Assembly (NCBI RefSeq): GCF_005405305.1
Contig: NZ_BJDU01000003.1
Location: forward strand, 1-64,000
Direction of reading: 5' to 3'
DNA from: Companilactobacillus formosensis
GTDB taxonomy: Bacteria; Bacillota; Bacilli; Lactobacillales; Lactobacillaceae
DNA length: 64,000 nucleotides
Of this stretch, positions 53,528-61,791 are shown piece after piece. The notes below the pieces were generated by a model, which saw only the letters and a program-made list of their open reading frames with translations, had not been told where the DNA came from and made no database searches. Both the position numbers and the translations under genes were made by a program. Position 1 is the stretch's first letter; each line of letters begins with the position of its first letter.

Positions 53528-54867
53528 CATTCATTCTTAGAAACTATCAAAACAAACTGATCAATGACTTAAAGAATTCCTTAGTTCACGGTAATCACAA
53601 TGTAGTGGTTCAATCCCCAGCTGGTTCAGGTAAGACGGTAACGATGGCAGCCATTGCCAAAGGTGCAACTGATAAGCAAAATAGCGTTCTATTCATCGTT
53701 CACAGGCGTGAGATTGTTGAACAAGTTAAAAGTACGTTCAAAGCGTATGGAGTGAATATGAAACTCTGCTATGTGGGTATGGTCCAAACGGTAACGAGAA
53801 GACTGGAAAAATTAGACAAACCGCAGTTGATACTTGTTGACGAATGCCACCATGCACTAGCTAAATCATACACTCGAATATTTGATTATTTTAAGCAAGC
53901 TAACGTTGTGGGATTCACAGCTACACCTATTAGATTATCCGGACAAGGACTATCAAAAGTATTTGATGATTTAATCATTGGTCCAAGTATTGAATGGCTA
54001 ATAGACAATAACTTTTTAGCACCCTACAAATATTATTCTGTGACCCTCATTGATAATAAGAAGTTGAAGCATAATTCTACAGGTGATTTTAGTTCTAGTT
54101 CAATGAACGATGCTTCAAAAAATATTATTTATGGGGATGTTATTAAAGAGTACAAACGTATTGCAAACAACACTAAAACGATTGTTTACACGTACAACGT
54201 TGAATCAAGCAAAAAGGTTTCTGATGAGTTCAATAAAGCAGGCTATAGTTCCTTGCAAGTTGACGGAAAAACCCCTAAGAACCTTCGAGAACAGGCTATG
54301 AGTGACTTCAAGACGGGTAAGGTAAAAATACTGGTTAATGCTGAACTTTATGGCGAGGGAGTAGATGTTCCTGACTGTCAAACAGTGATCATGTTAAGAC
54401 CTACCGAGTCGTTATCACTATTTATTCAACAATCAATGCGCTGTATGAGATATAAGCCAAAAAAACAGGCGATAATTATTGATCATGTTGCTAACTATGA
54501 ACGTTTTGGACTACCTGATTCAGAACATAAATGGCAATTGCAAGGTGTCAGGAAATCAAAGAAGAAAACTAATACAGATTCAATTTCTATTCATCAATGC
54601 GATAAATGTTTTGGAGTGTTCAAGGCCGGTTTAAAAGTTTGTCCATATTGCGGTGCTAAGTGTGAAATCAAGGAACAAGAAGTAGAAGTAAAAAAAGATG
54701 TTGAACTGAAAGAAATTAAAAAGTCAGACAGCTTCACAACTAATTATATTTTGACTAAGAAGCCATCAGAATTAAAAACAATGGCTGAACTCAAGGCTTA
54801 CCAAAAAGCTAAAAATTACAAGAATGGCTGGACTTACTACCAAGCCAAATTGAAAGGAATAATTTAA
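53524..54867 (+). CDS. DEAD/DEAH-box (DECH) helicase
   Basis: An SF2 helicase (447 aa). Walker A is SPAGSGKT (31-38), motif II DECH (106-109), motif III FTAT (131-134) and motif VI QQSMRCMRY. The C-terminal CDKC...CPYCGAKC (about 358-381) is a zinc ribbon. It likely opens the phage origin or works in recombination. Overlaps the ATPase gene by four bases. Confidence 0.93.
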   Translation: MTFILRNYQNKLINDLKNSLVHGNHNVVVQSPAGSGKTVTMAAIAKGATDKQNSVLFIVHRREIVEQVKSTFKAYGVNMKLCYVGMVQTVTRRLEKLDKPQLILVDECHHALAKSYTRIFDYFKQANVVGFTATPIRLSGQGLSKVFDDLIIGPSIEWLIDNNFLAPYKYYSVTLIDNKKLKHNSTGDFSSSSMNDASKNIIYGDVIKEYKRIANNTKTIVYTYNVESSKKVSDEFNKAGYSSLQVDGKTPKNLREQAMSDFKTGKVKILVNAELYGEGVDVPDCQTVIMLRPTESLSLFIQQSMRCMRYKPKKQAIIIDHVANYERFGLPDSEHKWQLQGVRKSKKKTNTDSISIHQCDKCFGVFKAGLKVCPYCGAKCEIKEQEVEVKKDVELKEIKKSDSFTTNYILTKKPSELKTMAELKAYQKAKNYKNGWTYYQAKLKGII

Positions 54868-55386
54868 ATGCGATTTACAACAAACTATTCAAAAATGACA
54901 GAATCAAACAATAACAGCAACGAGCCAATGCCAGCCGGTTATTACGAGGCAAAAATCGTAGATGTGATTGAAGGACAACCTACACCAAGCGGTAAAGAAA
55001 AAATTCAAGTTCATATGCAGATTCGTGATGATTTAGACCAGGCTCTTCCAAAAACTAATGGTAAACAACACAGACGTTATATTTGGGGCGATATTTGGTT
55101 TAGTAACGGTAAAAATCATGATAAGGAGTATATGTTGCAACCGGAATCTTGTCTAAATCTATTGAAAGCTGCTGGATATCCAGAAGGAACACCATTTGAA
55201 AACACAGCTAAGAGCCTTGATACGTTAGTAGGTGGTAAAGCAGTGAAAATCAAAGTAGGAATCAATGAGTACAACGGCAAGAAGAGTAACGAAGTTGCAT
55301 TTTGGGATTACTATAAAACTGACTATCCTATGGATCCTAACCAATCTAAGCCAGTTGACGTTAAAGAATCAGACCTTCCATTTTAA
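54868..55386 (+). CDS. DUF669 protein, putative phage SSB
   Basis: A 172-aa DUF669-family protein with PAGYYEAKIVDV and a QVHMQIRDD beta-rich core, always found in phage replication modules. The last residues, ESDLPF, follow an acidic stretch and look like the C-terminal tip of single-strand binding proteins (DIPF type). It is preceded directly by the helicase gene. A role as phage SSB is inferred. Confidence 0.82.
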   Translation: MRFTTNYSKMTESNNNSNEPMPAGYYEAKIVDVIEGQPTPSGKEKIQVHMQIRDDLDQALPKTNGKQHRRYIWGDIWFSNGKNHDKEYMLQPESCLNLLKAAGYPEGTPFENTAKSLDTLVGGKAVKIKVGINEYNGKKSNEVAFWDYYKTDYPMDPNQSKPVDVKESDLPF

Positions 55387-55407
55387 TTGTTTGTGAGGTG
55401 ATTTGAG

Positions 55408-56199
55408 ATGACTAATTTAGTCAATTATGCCTTAGCTTATGCAAAAAAAGGTATGAGCGTTTTGCCAATGCACAATAAACAACCGCTTATAAAGTTTGCC
55501 AACCAACCTCCTCTTTCTCAAGAAGAAATTAAACACATTTGGAGTAGATATCCAGATGCACAACTAGCATTAAGAACAATTAATTTCTTTGTGATTGATA
55601 TAGATGAACACGATGGTGGTGCTGATGGGTTTAAATCTATTGATGAGTTTAGTCATAAAGATTTATTAGTTCCAACGCTTTCTCAAAAGACTGCTGGTGG
55701 TGGAAGACAGTTATTTTATTTAAAACGTGATGATATCTGCGTTAGGCAAAATATTGGCTGGTTACCAGGCGTTGATGTAAAAGCCCACCCTAACAATTAT
55801 GTAGTAGTAGCACCATCAGAACGAAATTCAAAGTTCTATGAGTGGGAAAATCATAATCCTATCGTTACGGCCAGTAGAGAGCTGATTCAGCTTATTAACC
55901 AAAGAGATAACAATTCAAACTACGATCCGTCAAAAATAAATTTGAATGGCAAGAAGACACTAACTACTGATTTGTTTGAAACTATCGTAAATGGTTTTGG
56001 CTCAAAGGGTAGCAGAAATAACGATTTAACTAGTTTTGTGGGTGGTTTGCTGTTCAGAAACGTTGATGCTAGTGTTACTTATCAATTGGCAATGCAAGCT
56101 AATGAGAATACAGATGAGCCTTTACCAGATAAAGAATTTAATAGAACGTTTGAGTCGATTTTAAATAAGGAACTCAGAAGAAGGGGGGCAAATGTTTGA
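55408..56199 (+). CDS. primase-polymerase (prim-pol)
   Basis: A 263-aa bifunctional DNA primase/polymerase of the AEP superfamily. The metal motif is VIDIDEH (about 60-67), GGGRQLFYLK follows, and a PriCT-like helical domain ends the protein. GTGAGGTG precedes its ATG. Together with VapE it would prime replication. Its stop overlaps the vapE start. Confidence 0.9.
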   Translation: MTNLVNYALAYAKKGMSVLPMHNKQPLIKFANQPPLSQEEIKHIWSRYPDAQLALRTINFFVIDIDEHDGGADGFKSIDEFSHKDLLVPTLSQKTAGGGRQLFYLKRDDICVRQNIGWLPGVDVKAHPNNYVVVAPSERNSKFYEWENHNPIVTASRELIQLINQRDNNSNYDPSKINLNGKKTLTTDLFETIVNGFGSKGSRNNDLTSFVGGLLFRNVDASVTYQLAMQANENTDEPLPDKEFNRTFESILNKELRRRGANV

Positions 56200-57464
56200 G
56201 TGTTGAAGAAAAGGTTAAGAAACTCCAAAAGGTTCAAGAAGAAGAAAAGGTAACATCATTCCCTTATCCATTCCTGCTTAATCAGTACAGTAAGCCTAAA
56301 GCAAACAGCTTGAAAAATGTCGGTTTAATTCTTGAACGTGATCCAATGCTTAAAGGCACATTCGCCTTCAATGAATTTACTCATGAAATCGAAATTCAAA
56401 AAGACGTTAAACAATTAAATATTGAAAAGGGTCAGATGAAGGACGATTATACACCAGCTTTAATGTGGTACATGGAAAGTAAATTTGAGGTTCTATTTCC
56501 TAAAAATTTAACTGAAATGGCAGTAATAAATGAAGCACGCAGCCATAGCTATAACCCTATGAAAGATTATTTGGAAGATTGCTATTCAAAGTGGGATAAG
56601 AAACCACGTCTCGCAGATTTTTTACCAACGTTTTTAGGAGTTGAAAAGTCGGACGTGACCACCCTCCAAACTAAGTTATTTTTAGTTGGAGCCGTGACAA
56701 AGGTTTTTAATCCTAAAGCTAAATTTGATTATGTTTTAGATTTAGCTGGTGGGCAAGGTGCTGGTAAAACAACCTTACTTAAAAAGTTAGCTAACGGCTG
56801 GTATACAGATCAGTTTTCAGATTTTAAAGATAAAGATTCTTACGTAAATATGCTGAGAGCGTGGATTGTTAATGATGATGAAATGACTGCTACAGCGAGA
56901 AGTAGTTTTGAGGATTTAAAGAAGTTTGCCAGTGCTGAAAAGCTTGAGTTTCGTAAAGCCTACGGACGTAATACCACTAACGAGTATAAGAATTTTGTTT
57001 TAGCACGTACCACCAATCAGGTTCAATACTTGAAGGATAAAACAGGTTCGCGTAGGTTTTTGCCAAACCTTGTTGATAAGTCCAAGCAAATGCTTCATCC
57101 GGTAGAATACTTAGATCAGAACGAGGTTGATCAAGTTTGGGGTGAAGCAATGGACTTATTCCGTGATGGATTCAGTTTTAATTTATCAGCAGCAGAAGAA
57201 AAAATGCTTGATGAGCATCGAGAACAGTTTGTTTATATCGAACCGTTTGAAGAACAAATTGATAAGTTCTTGGAAAACGCGAACGTTCAGTTCATTACTA
57301 GTTTCGATATTGCTGATCAGGCTTTGGACATAAAAAATCTCGCAACCAACCCTAAAATGGCAAAAAAAATCAAATATGTCATGGATAACAAAGAAGGTTG
57401 GGAGTACAAAAGAAAGACAATTAAGGGAATAAAGCGACGCGGATACGTAAAAGTGGACCACTAG
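56196..57464 (+). CDS. VapE-family ATPase/helicase
   Basis: A 422-aa virulence-associated-E family protein. The P-loop is GGQGAGKTT (about 185-193), Walker B is WIVNDDE, and an arginine-finger region TGSRRFLPN follows. It acts as the replicative or loading helicase in phages with a prim-pol. The start is TTG 56196, overlapping the upstream stop, with a GGGGGG ribosome site. Its last codons are already part of the GGACCAC repeat cluster. Confidence 0.9.
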   Translation: MSVEEKVKKLQKVQEEEKVTSFPYPFLLNQYSKPKANSLKNVGLILERDPMLKGTFAFNEFTHEIEIQKDVKQLNIEKGQMKDDYTPALMWYMESKFEVLFPKNLTEMAVINEARSHSYNPMKDYLEDCYSKWDKKPRLADFLPTFLGVEKSDVTTLQTKLFLVGAVTKVFNPKAKFDYVLDLAGGQGAGKTTLLKKLANGWYTDQFSDFKDKDSYVNMLRAWIVNDDEMTATARSSFEDLKKFASAEKLEFRKAYGRNTTNEYKNFVLARTTNQVQYLKDKTGSRRFLPNLVDKSKQMLHPVEYLDQNEVDQVWGEAMDLFRDGFSFNLSAAEEKMLDEHREQFVYIEPFEEQIDKFLENANVQFITSFDIADQALDIKNLATNPKMAKKIKYVMDNKEGWEYKRKTIKGIKRRGYVKVDH

Positions 57465-57703
57465 GACCACTAAAGGACCACGTACGTGGTCCACTTGAAA
57501 GCCTATCATACCAGTGCTTTGACCCCTAAAGGACCACTAGACCACGTATTTTTACTAAAACTTTTATAGTGTGTTAATTATTTAAGGGTGGCGGAGGGAC
57601 ACATGCCAAAAGTTTGAAACCTAGTGGTCCAGTGGTCTACGAGGGTTAAGCCTTAGAGCCACAAGGGATTACCCTGGACCACCTTAGTGGTCCTTAGTGG
57701 TCC
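57455..57703. other. candidate phage replication origin (GGACCAC iterons)
   Basis: GGACCAC or its complement GTGGTCC occurs eight times (57455, 57464, 57475, 57486, 57531, 57624, 57676, 57687, also 57697) plus partial copies near 57541 and 57632. The central pair forms a perfect 18-bp palindrome (57475-57492). An AT-rich tract at 57546-57590 lies between the two repeat groups. The location just behind the prim-pol/VapE genes is typical for a phage origin. The stretch has no gene except the ends of its neighbours. Confidence 0.7.
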
Positions 57704-57720
57704 ACTTAAGGAGTGATTTT

Positions 57721-58068
57721 ATCGAAGAACAATCAGAACACGATGTCCAATCACGAATAATGATTGAGGTAAGTAAGCATAATTGCACCATTTTCCGAAC
57801 AAACGTAGGAATGGTAAGAATGTCAGACGGAAGATGGTTTGACACAGGATTGCCTAAAGGCCATCCGGATTTGTATGGATTCAAACATAGTAACGGAAAA
57901 ATATTTTATATAGAAGTCAAAAAACGTACTGGACGTGCTCGTGATGATCAGATTCAATTTCATTACATGTTAGCTAATCATGGAATTATTCACGGGATAG
58001 CACGAAGCCCAGAAGATGCTTTAAAAATAATTGATGAGGAGTTGGTGGGGTATGGATATAAATCATAA
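57721..58068 (+). CDS. VRR-NUC domain nuclease
   Basis: A nuclease of the VRR-NUC (PD-(D/E)XK) class, 115 aa from the position given. It has the helix SEHDVQSRIMIEV, GLPKGHPDLYGF with the metal aspartate, and FYIEVKKRTGRARDDQ with the E-x-K motif. The open frame reaches back to GTG 57697 inside the iteron cluster, which has no ribosome site. AAGGAG at 57708-57713 instead points to the ATC at 57721 as a possible rare start. Phage VRR-NUC enzymes are often Holliday-junction or flap nucleases. Confidence 0.82.
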   Translation: MEEQSEHDVQSRIMIEVSKHNCTIFRTNVGMVRMSDGRWFDTGLPKGHPDLYGFKHSNGKIFYIEVKKRTGRARDDQIQFHYMLANHGIIHGIARSPEDALKIIDEELVGYGYKS

Positions 58069-58089
58069 TGATTGTGGAGGAACAAGAAA

Positions 58090-58416
58090 ATGACTGATTC
58101 AATATTGAAGATGGTTCAATCAATCGAAAATGATTATGGAACGGACTATACACTTTGGCCCGAAAATGACACTAGATTGAAAAAAATACATGAGTGGTAC
58201 ATAAATCATCCCGATAAACAAAAGAGAAATTTATCAGAAAATGATATTCTAAGAATCCAAGAATTGCTGGATAAACAAATACAGAAGAAAAAAATTTGTG
58301 AGATGTTTGGAATTAGCCCCGGAAAGTTAATACGGAACATTGAGATGGGAATTTTAGACGATACAAAGTGGAAAGCGGTCAAGGAGTCAAACAATGAACT
58401 ACGAAAAAATCTATAA
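58090..58416 (+). CDS. small HTH-like phage protein, copy A
   Basis: A 108-aa protein starting MTDSILKMVQSIENDYG with a C-terminal HTH-like part (KKKICEMFGISPGKLIRNIE). GGAGG precedes ATG 58090. It is a paralogue of the gene at 59717-60190, sharing the N-terminus and the LLDDxxW end of the HTH. Function unknown. Confidence 0.7.
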   Translation: MTDSILKMVQSIENDYGTDYTLWPENDTRLKKIHEWYINHPDKQKRNLSENDILRIQELLDKQIQKKKICEMFGISPGKLIRNIEMGILDDTKWKAVKESNNELRKNL

Positions 58417-58618
58417 GCTGTATGTAAGATCGGTATTCAGTGATGAATGCCACGACATTGTTAGAACGATCATGTATATTCAAAAACGCTTTTATAATAT
58501 GCCAAGAGAATTTCAGAATGCCAACAAAGAGCTTGATAATCAAGCCAAGAACAGAATAATTCAATCGATTCTGTGGGAGGACGAACTTGCTAACAGATTT
58601 AAATTGTGCCGTGTATGA
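58394..58618 (+). CDS. small phage protein, copy B
   Basis: A 74-aa protein, MNYEKIYKLYVRSVFSDECH and on to RFKLCRV. It overlaps copy A by 23 bases. About two-thirds of its residues are identical or similar to the gene at 59450-59674. It shares its last codons with the next gene in another frame. Unknown function. Confidence 0.7.
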   Translation: MNYEKIYKLYVRSVFSDECHDIVRTIMYIQKRFYNMPREFQNANKELDNQAKNRIIQSILWEDELANRFKLCRV

Positions 58619-58772
58619 AATGCGTTGCAATAAGTATCCGTGTGTTGAAATTGCTGATGCTTTACACATTAGCGATGAGGACGTTGAACTTATTGACAAG
58701 GCTAATCAAGAACACTTGGCAAAATTAGAAATGATTAGATTAGGAAGGTTAAATCTTAGCGATTTTAATTAG
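58587..58772 (+). CDS. 61-aa HTH-like phage protein
   Basis: Starts at TTG 58587 within gene B, with GGGAGG six bases upstream. MLTDLNCAVYEMRCNKYPCV then EIADALHISDEDVELI resembles a sigma/XRE-type HTH. A truncated second copy of its start lies at 59643-59693. Confidence 0.65.
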   Translation: MLTDLNCAVYEMRCNKYPCVEIADALHISDEDVELIDKANQEHLAKLEMIRLGRLNLSDFN

Positions 58773-58812
58773 ATGATGAAATTAAATCTAATCATGTGAC
58801 GGTGATTGCGTA

Positions 58813-58950
58813 ATGAATAATGAGCAAAGAGAAGCAATCATTGAATATTTTGAAGATCATTCAGTCTTTGATGATGACGAGGAGCGTTATCAAGATGCTC
58901 TGGAAGCAACGTATGATATTGAGAATATTCTTAATGAATATGCAAACTGA
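58813..58950 (+). CDS. 45-aa acidic phage peptide
   Basis: MNNEQREAIIEYFEDHSVFD and on to NEYAN, strongly acidic and helical. A GGTGAT element lies about six bases before the ATG. Unknown. Confidence 0.5.
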   Translation: MNNEQREAIIEYFEDHSVFDDDEERYQDALEATYDIENILNEYAN

Positions 58951-58967
58951 CTTGTGAGGAGAAAAAT

Positions 58968-59447
58968 ATGGAAACAAAAATGACTAAGTATATCAAACAA
59001 GTTCTATACAGACACAACGTTTTAGAAAAGATATCTGTTTATGGATGTTTTGAAGTTACGTTGCGAGCATTGGGTTATCAGCAGAATAAAGATAGAGTTG
59101 ATTTTGTCACGATTGATAATACTAATACGATTAGATGTTATGAAATTAAAGTTTCTAAATCTGATTTTCATAGCACCGCTAATTTAAGCTTTTGGGGAAA
59201 TTACAATTACATTGTCGTTACACCAACTTTACTCGATCAGATTCAAGATGATGATAAATTCCATATTTTGAAAGCATGTGGCGTTGGTGTCATAGTTATC
59301 GATGATGATAAAAGTAAAAATGAATATATGACTGTTAGATTACCAAAATTCAAGCAGGTTTCATTTTCTCAACAGGCTCAAATCGTAGAAAGCATGATGA
59401 AATCATTGTCGAGAGAATATAGCAAAATAATGAAGACGGGGGATTGA
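58968..59447 (+). CDS. MmcB-like PD-(D/E)XK nuclease-fold protein
   Basis: A 159-aa protein. KDRVDFVTID followed by CYEIKVSKSDF gives the D-(x)n-E-x-K spacing of a restriction-endonuclease-like core, as in the MmcB family. GTGAGGAG precedes the ATG. It is inserted between the two copies of gene B. DNA repair or degradation is likely, but the target is unknown. Confidence 0.72.
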   Translation: METKMTKYIKQVLYRHNVLEKISVYGCFEVTLRALGYQQNKDRVDFVTIDNTNTIRCYEIKVSKSDFHSTANLSFWGNYNYIVVTPTLLDQIQDDDKFHILKACGVGVIVIDDDKSKNEYMTVRLPKFKQVSFSQQAQIVESMMKSLSREYSKIMKTGD

Positions 59448-59449
59448 TT

Positions 59450-59674
59450 ATGAATTATGAACAAATTTATAAATCTCATTTAGAAGCGGTATTCAGAGAT
59501 GAATGCCATTCGATTACTAGAGCCATTATGTACGTTAGAAGAAGATTTCCAAGTATGCCTAAAGAGTTCAGGGATGCTGATAGTGAACTTAGCGAGGCTA
59601 CAAAGAACGAAATAATACTTTCAATTTTAGAGGATGATGAAATTGCTACAAGATTTAAATTGTGCCGTTTATAA
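59450..59674 (+). CDS. small phage protein, copy B'
   Basis: A 74-aa protein, same length as copy B: MNYEQIYKSHLEAVFRDECH and on to RFKLCRL. The start is ATG 59450 with GGGGGA seven bases upstream. A tandem duplication followed by divergence explains the pair. Confidence 0.72.
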   Translation: MNYEQIYKSHLEAVFRDECHSITRAIMYVRRRFPSMPKEFRDADSELSEATKNEIILSILEDDEIATRFKLCRL

Positions 59675-59693
59675 AATGTTTTACCATAAATGA
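59643..59693 (+). pseudogene. truncated copy of the 61-aa HTH gene
   Basis: A frame beginning TTG encodes MLQDLNCAVYKMFYHK and then stops. It matches the first 12 residues of the gene at 58587 (MLTDLNCAVYEM), in the same overlap with the B-type gene. The rest of the gene is missing, so the duplication joint lies here. Confidence 0.65.
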
Positions 59694-59716
59694 TTTCAAG
59701 TTTGCGGAGGAAAAAA

Positions 59717-60190
59717 ATGACTAATTCAGTAATAAAAATGGTTCAAGCTATTGAACGAGATTATGGCTCGGTTGCAAGTAAGGAAGCTGCTAACGATCCA
59801 AGACTTGAATACATACATCGTATGTACCCAGCGGAATCTAAGCAACCAGAGATTGCCAAGAATAAAGCGAAGATGAAACAAGCTCAACATCTACTAGATA
59901 CTTTAAACGAGCCAAAATATAAAATTGCAAAATTAGTGGGCGTTAACGTTAATACTTTCTCACAACTATGCTCAAGTGGATTACTAGATGATGAACTGTG
60001 GTTAGCACACAGACAACATAGGTTTCAATATCGCTATTATCGTGGAGATAAATTGATTGCTAAAGGCACTATTAAGCAGATTGCTAATAAGACCGGCAAA
60101 ACTGAGAGACAAATTAGATATTGTCAACTATCGACTTATAGAAAGTATGCACACGCTGAAAAATATCAATTGATCAGAGTGAGGAGTTAA
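59717..60190 (+). CDS. HTH-like phage protein, copy A'
   Basis: A 157-aa protein, MTNSVIKMVQAIERDYG at the start as in copy A, an HTH-like middle (KIAKLVGVNVNTFSQLCSSG) and an added C-terminal domain with a second HTH-like element (TIKQIANKTGKTERQIRYC). GGAGG precedes ATG 59717. Such two-part proteins resemble phage replisome organisers or regulators, but this is not established. Confidence 0.7.
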   Translation: MTNSVIKMVQAIERDYGSVASKEAANDPRLEYIHRMYPAESKQPEIAKNKAKMKQAQHLLDTLNEPKYKIAKLVGVNVNTFSQLCSSGLLDDELWLAHRQHRFQYRYYRGDKLIAKGTIKQIANKTGKTERQIRYCQLSTYRKYAHAEKYQLIRVRS

Positions 60191-60192
60191 TT

Positions 60193-60732
60193 ATGGATGA
60201 TATCAGAGATGTGATGGTGAAGATTGATATTAATTCTTCAATTTTAGAAAGAAAAATAAAACGACTAGCAAAGGAATTGAATGACATGGCAGACGATAGA
60301 CGAATTATTAAAGGCTGGACTGATGAGGAACGTAGGGAATTAGAAGAATATAAAAAAGAACCAAAATCATCGATGCTCAAGATGTTTTATGACTTATTCA
60401 GCGGATATGAATTTTATCCAAATTTGTGCAAGAAAGCTAGAAGTATTAGTGGTGGAGCTCACATGGATCAAGAAAATCAGTTTGTTAATGATGTTGTAGA
60501 TTATTTCAATGACGATGCTAAATTTCCAGTTGAAAAGTGGTATGTGCATTTTGTCAATAGCGATGAAGATAGCTATTTAAGTTACGAGCTTGCCGATGAC
60601 GCCTATTTTGTCAGTGGAAAAGAGCAAGATTTCTATACTAAAAAACAATTCACTAAATCAGAAGTAGAAGACATCAATCCGAAATACTTAGAGTTTCTTG
60701 AAAAAGTTCCTGTTGAAGAATTGAAGGACTAG
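60193..60732 (+). CDS. DUF1642-family phage protein
   Basis: A 179-aa acidic protein. The C-terminal half, with KWYVHFVN, YLSYELADDAYFVSG and FTKSEVEDINPKYLEF, follows the DUF1642 pattern common in lactobacillus phage early regions. The N-terminal part is a charged coiled coil. Function unknown. Confidence 0.75.
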   Translation: MDDIRDVMVKIDINSSILERKIKRLAKELNDMADDRRIIKGWTDEERRELEEYKKEPKSSMLKMFYDLFSGYEFYPNLCKKARSISGGAHMDQENQFVNDVVDYFNDDAKFPVEKWYVHFVNSDEDSYLSYELADDAYFVSGKEQDFYTKKQFTKSEVEDINPKYLEFLEKVPVEELKD

Positions 60733-60735
60733 AAC

Positions 60736-61080
60736 ATGGGATTAACAATAGCAGCCGTTAAATATGGTAAAGAATTTGATCACTTTAAAATTGGATATTT
60801 AGATTTTAAAGATATGCGTGAAGAGATTGCCCCATTAGTGGGCTACGAGTATAGAGAGGGTGACAATCCATTTTCTATACAACTATATTGCACAAAAGAA
60901 AAAGACTTTTTAACGAGATTCTTTTCACACTCAGATTGTGATGAAAAAATTATGCAAGCTGATTTAAAGAAACTATATGAAGAGTTCAAACAAATTGAAC
61001 TTAAACAAGGTAGCTTCAAAGAGTTTTTAGAATTTTTGAAATTATCTGTTAATCAAAAATGGCACTGGGAATTTTACTAG
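60736..61080 (+). CDS. hypothetical phage protein
   Basis: A 114-aa mixed alpha/beta protein, starting MGLTIAAVKYGKEFDHFKIG, acidic. It begins three bases after the preceding stop and has an adequate AAGGA site upstream. No family recognised. Confidence 0.6.
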   Translation: MGLTIAAVKYGKEFDHFKIGYLDFKDMREEIAPLVGYEYREGDNPFSIQLYCTKEKDFLTRFFSHSDCDEKIMQADLKKLYEEFKQIELKQGSFKEFLEFLKLSVNQKWHWEFY

Positions 61081-61091
61081 GAGGACTGACC

Positions 61092-61280
61092 ATGAAACTA
61101 TATTTGGCAGCTTTCAACGCCGGTCGGGGCTGGCAACCAATGAGAAGAAAAGTAACTAAAGTTAAATCGAGGTTATGTGTATTTGACAATTACGATAGTG
61201 CTATGGAGTCCATTAAAACTATTAAATACAGATATCCAGAAGAAACGCAATTTAAGATTGTAACTTTTGTGGAGGGCTAA
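61092..61280 (+). CDS. hypothetical phage protein, 62 aa
   Basis: Starts at ATG 61092 with AGGAGG upstream. MKLYLAAFNAGRGWQPMRRK is basic and tightly packed with aromatic residues. No family recognised. Confidence 0.6.
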   Translation: MKLYLAAFNAGRGWQPMRRKVTKVKSRLCVFDNYDSAMESIKTIKYRYPEETQFKIVTFVEG

Positions 61281-61282
61281 TC

Positions 61283-61642
61283 ATGAATAAATCAAGAATT
61301 ATTGAACTAACTCAAGAATTAGCAAGCGTACCAGACACTGATACAGGCTACGCTAAGCACTACATATTAGATGATATTGAGAACGAATTGGATGCAAAAC
61401 CAGTAATGCCTAAAGTGTTTGATGAATGGTATAAAGATGTAATTGAATCACATGTTGGAACAAACACTAGAAAAACTCTTGCTATATCTTTTAATGCTTT
61501 ATTAACTGTAGATTCTAGCGTCTATGACGAATCCGAATCAAGTCTAAAAGGCTGGCTTGTAGAAAGTAATTCAATAGAGGATTTAGATAGAATTTCAAAA
61601 TGTATCGATGCTATTCGATACGGTTATGAGGTTGAAGAATGA
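61283..61642 (+). CDS. hypothetical phage protein (DUF1642-like)
   Basis: A 119-aa protein with a VMPKVFDEWYKDV segment that resembles the conserved part of DUF1642-type proteins, and a CIDAIRYGYEVEE end. GGAGG precedes ATG 61283. Assignment tentative. Confidence 0.55.
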   Translation: MNKSRIIELTQELASVPDTDTGYAKHYILDDIENELDAKPVMPKVFDEWYKDVIESHVGTNTRKTLAISFNALLTVDSSVYDESESSLKGWLVESNSIEDLDRISKCIDAIRYGYEVEE

Positions 61643-61791
61643 AATCAAAAGTAATGGGATTCATCTTAGTAGCAATGTTCTTTATTGATTTATTTATGCT
61701 TGTAGTCGGTAATTCTTTAACTGATACGGTAAAATTCGGATTCTTAACATTGATCTTATTAATGCTGATTTTGGAGGATTACCATGCTTAG
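61639..61791 (+). CDS. 50-aa two-helix membrane protein, phage
   Basis: MKSKVMGFILVAMFFIDLFM and a second hydrophobic helix. Its start overlaps the upstream stop (ATGA), and its 3' end carries the GGAGG of the next gene. Unknown function. Confidence 0.6.
   Translation: MKSKVMGFILVAMFFIDLFMLVVGNSLTDTVKFGFLTLILLMLILEDYHA

Noticed and set aside
58587-58618. Treating the TTG-start gene inside gene B as a shadow
   Set aside because: Kept as real: it has its own GGGAGG site and the frame continues 150 bases past the B stop.
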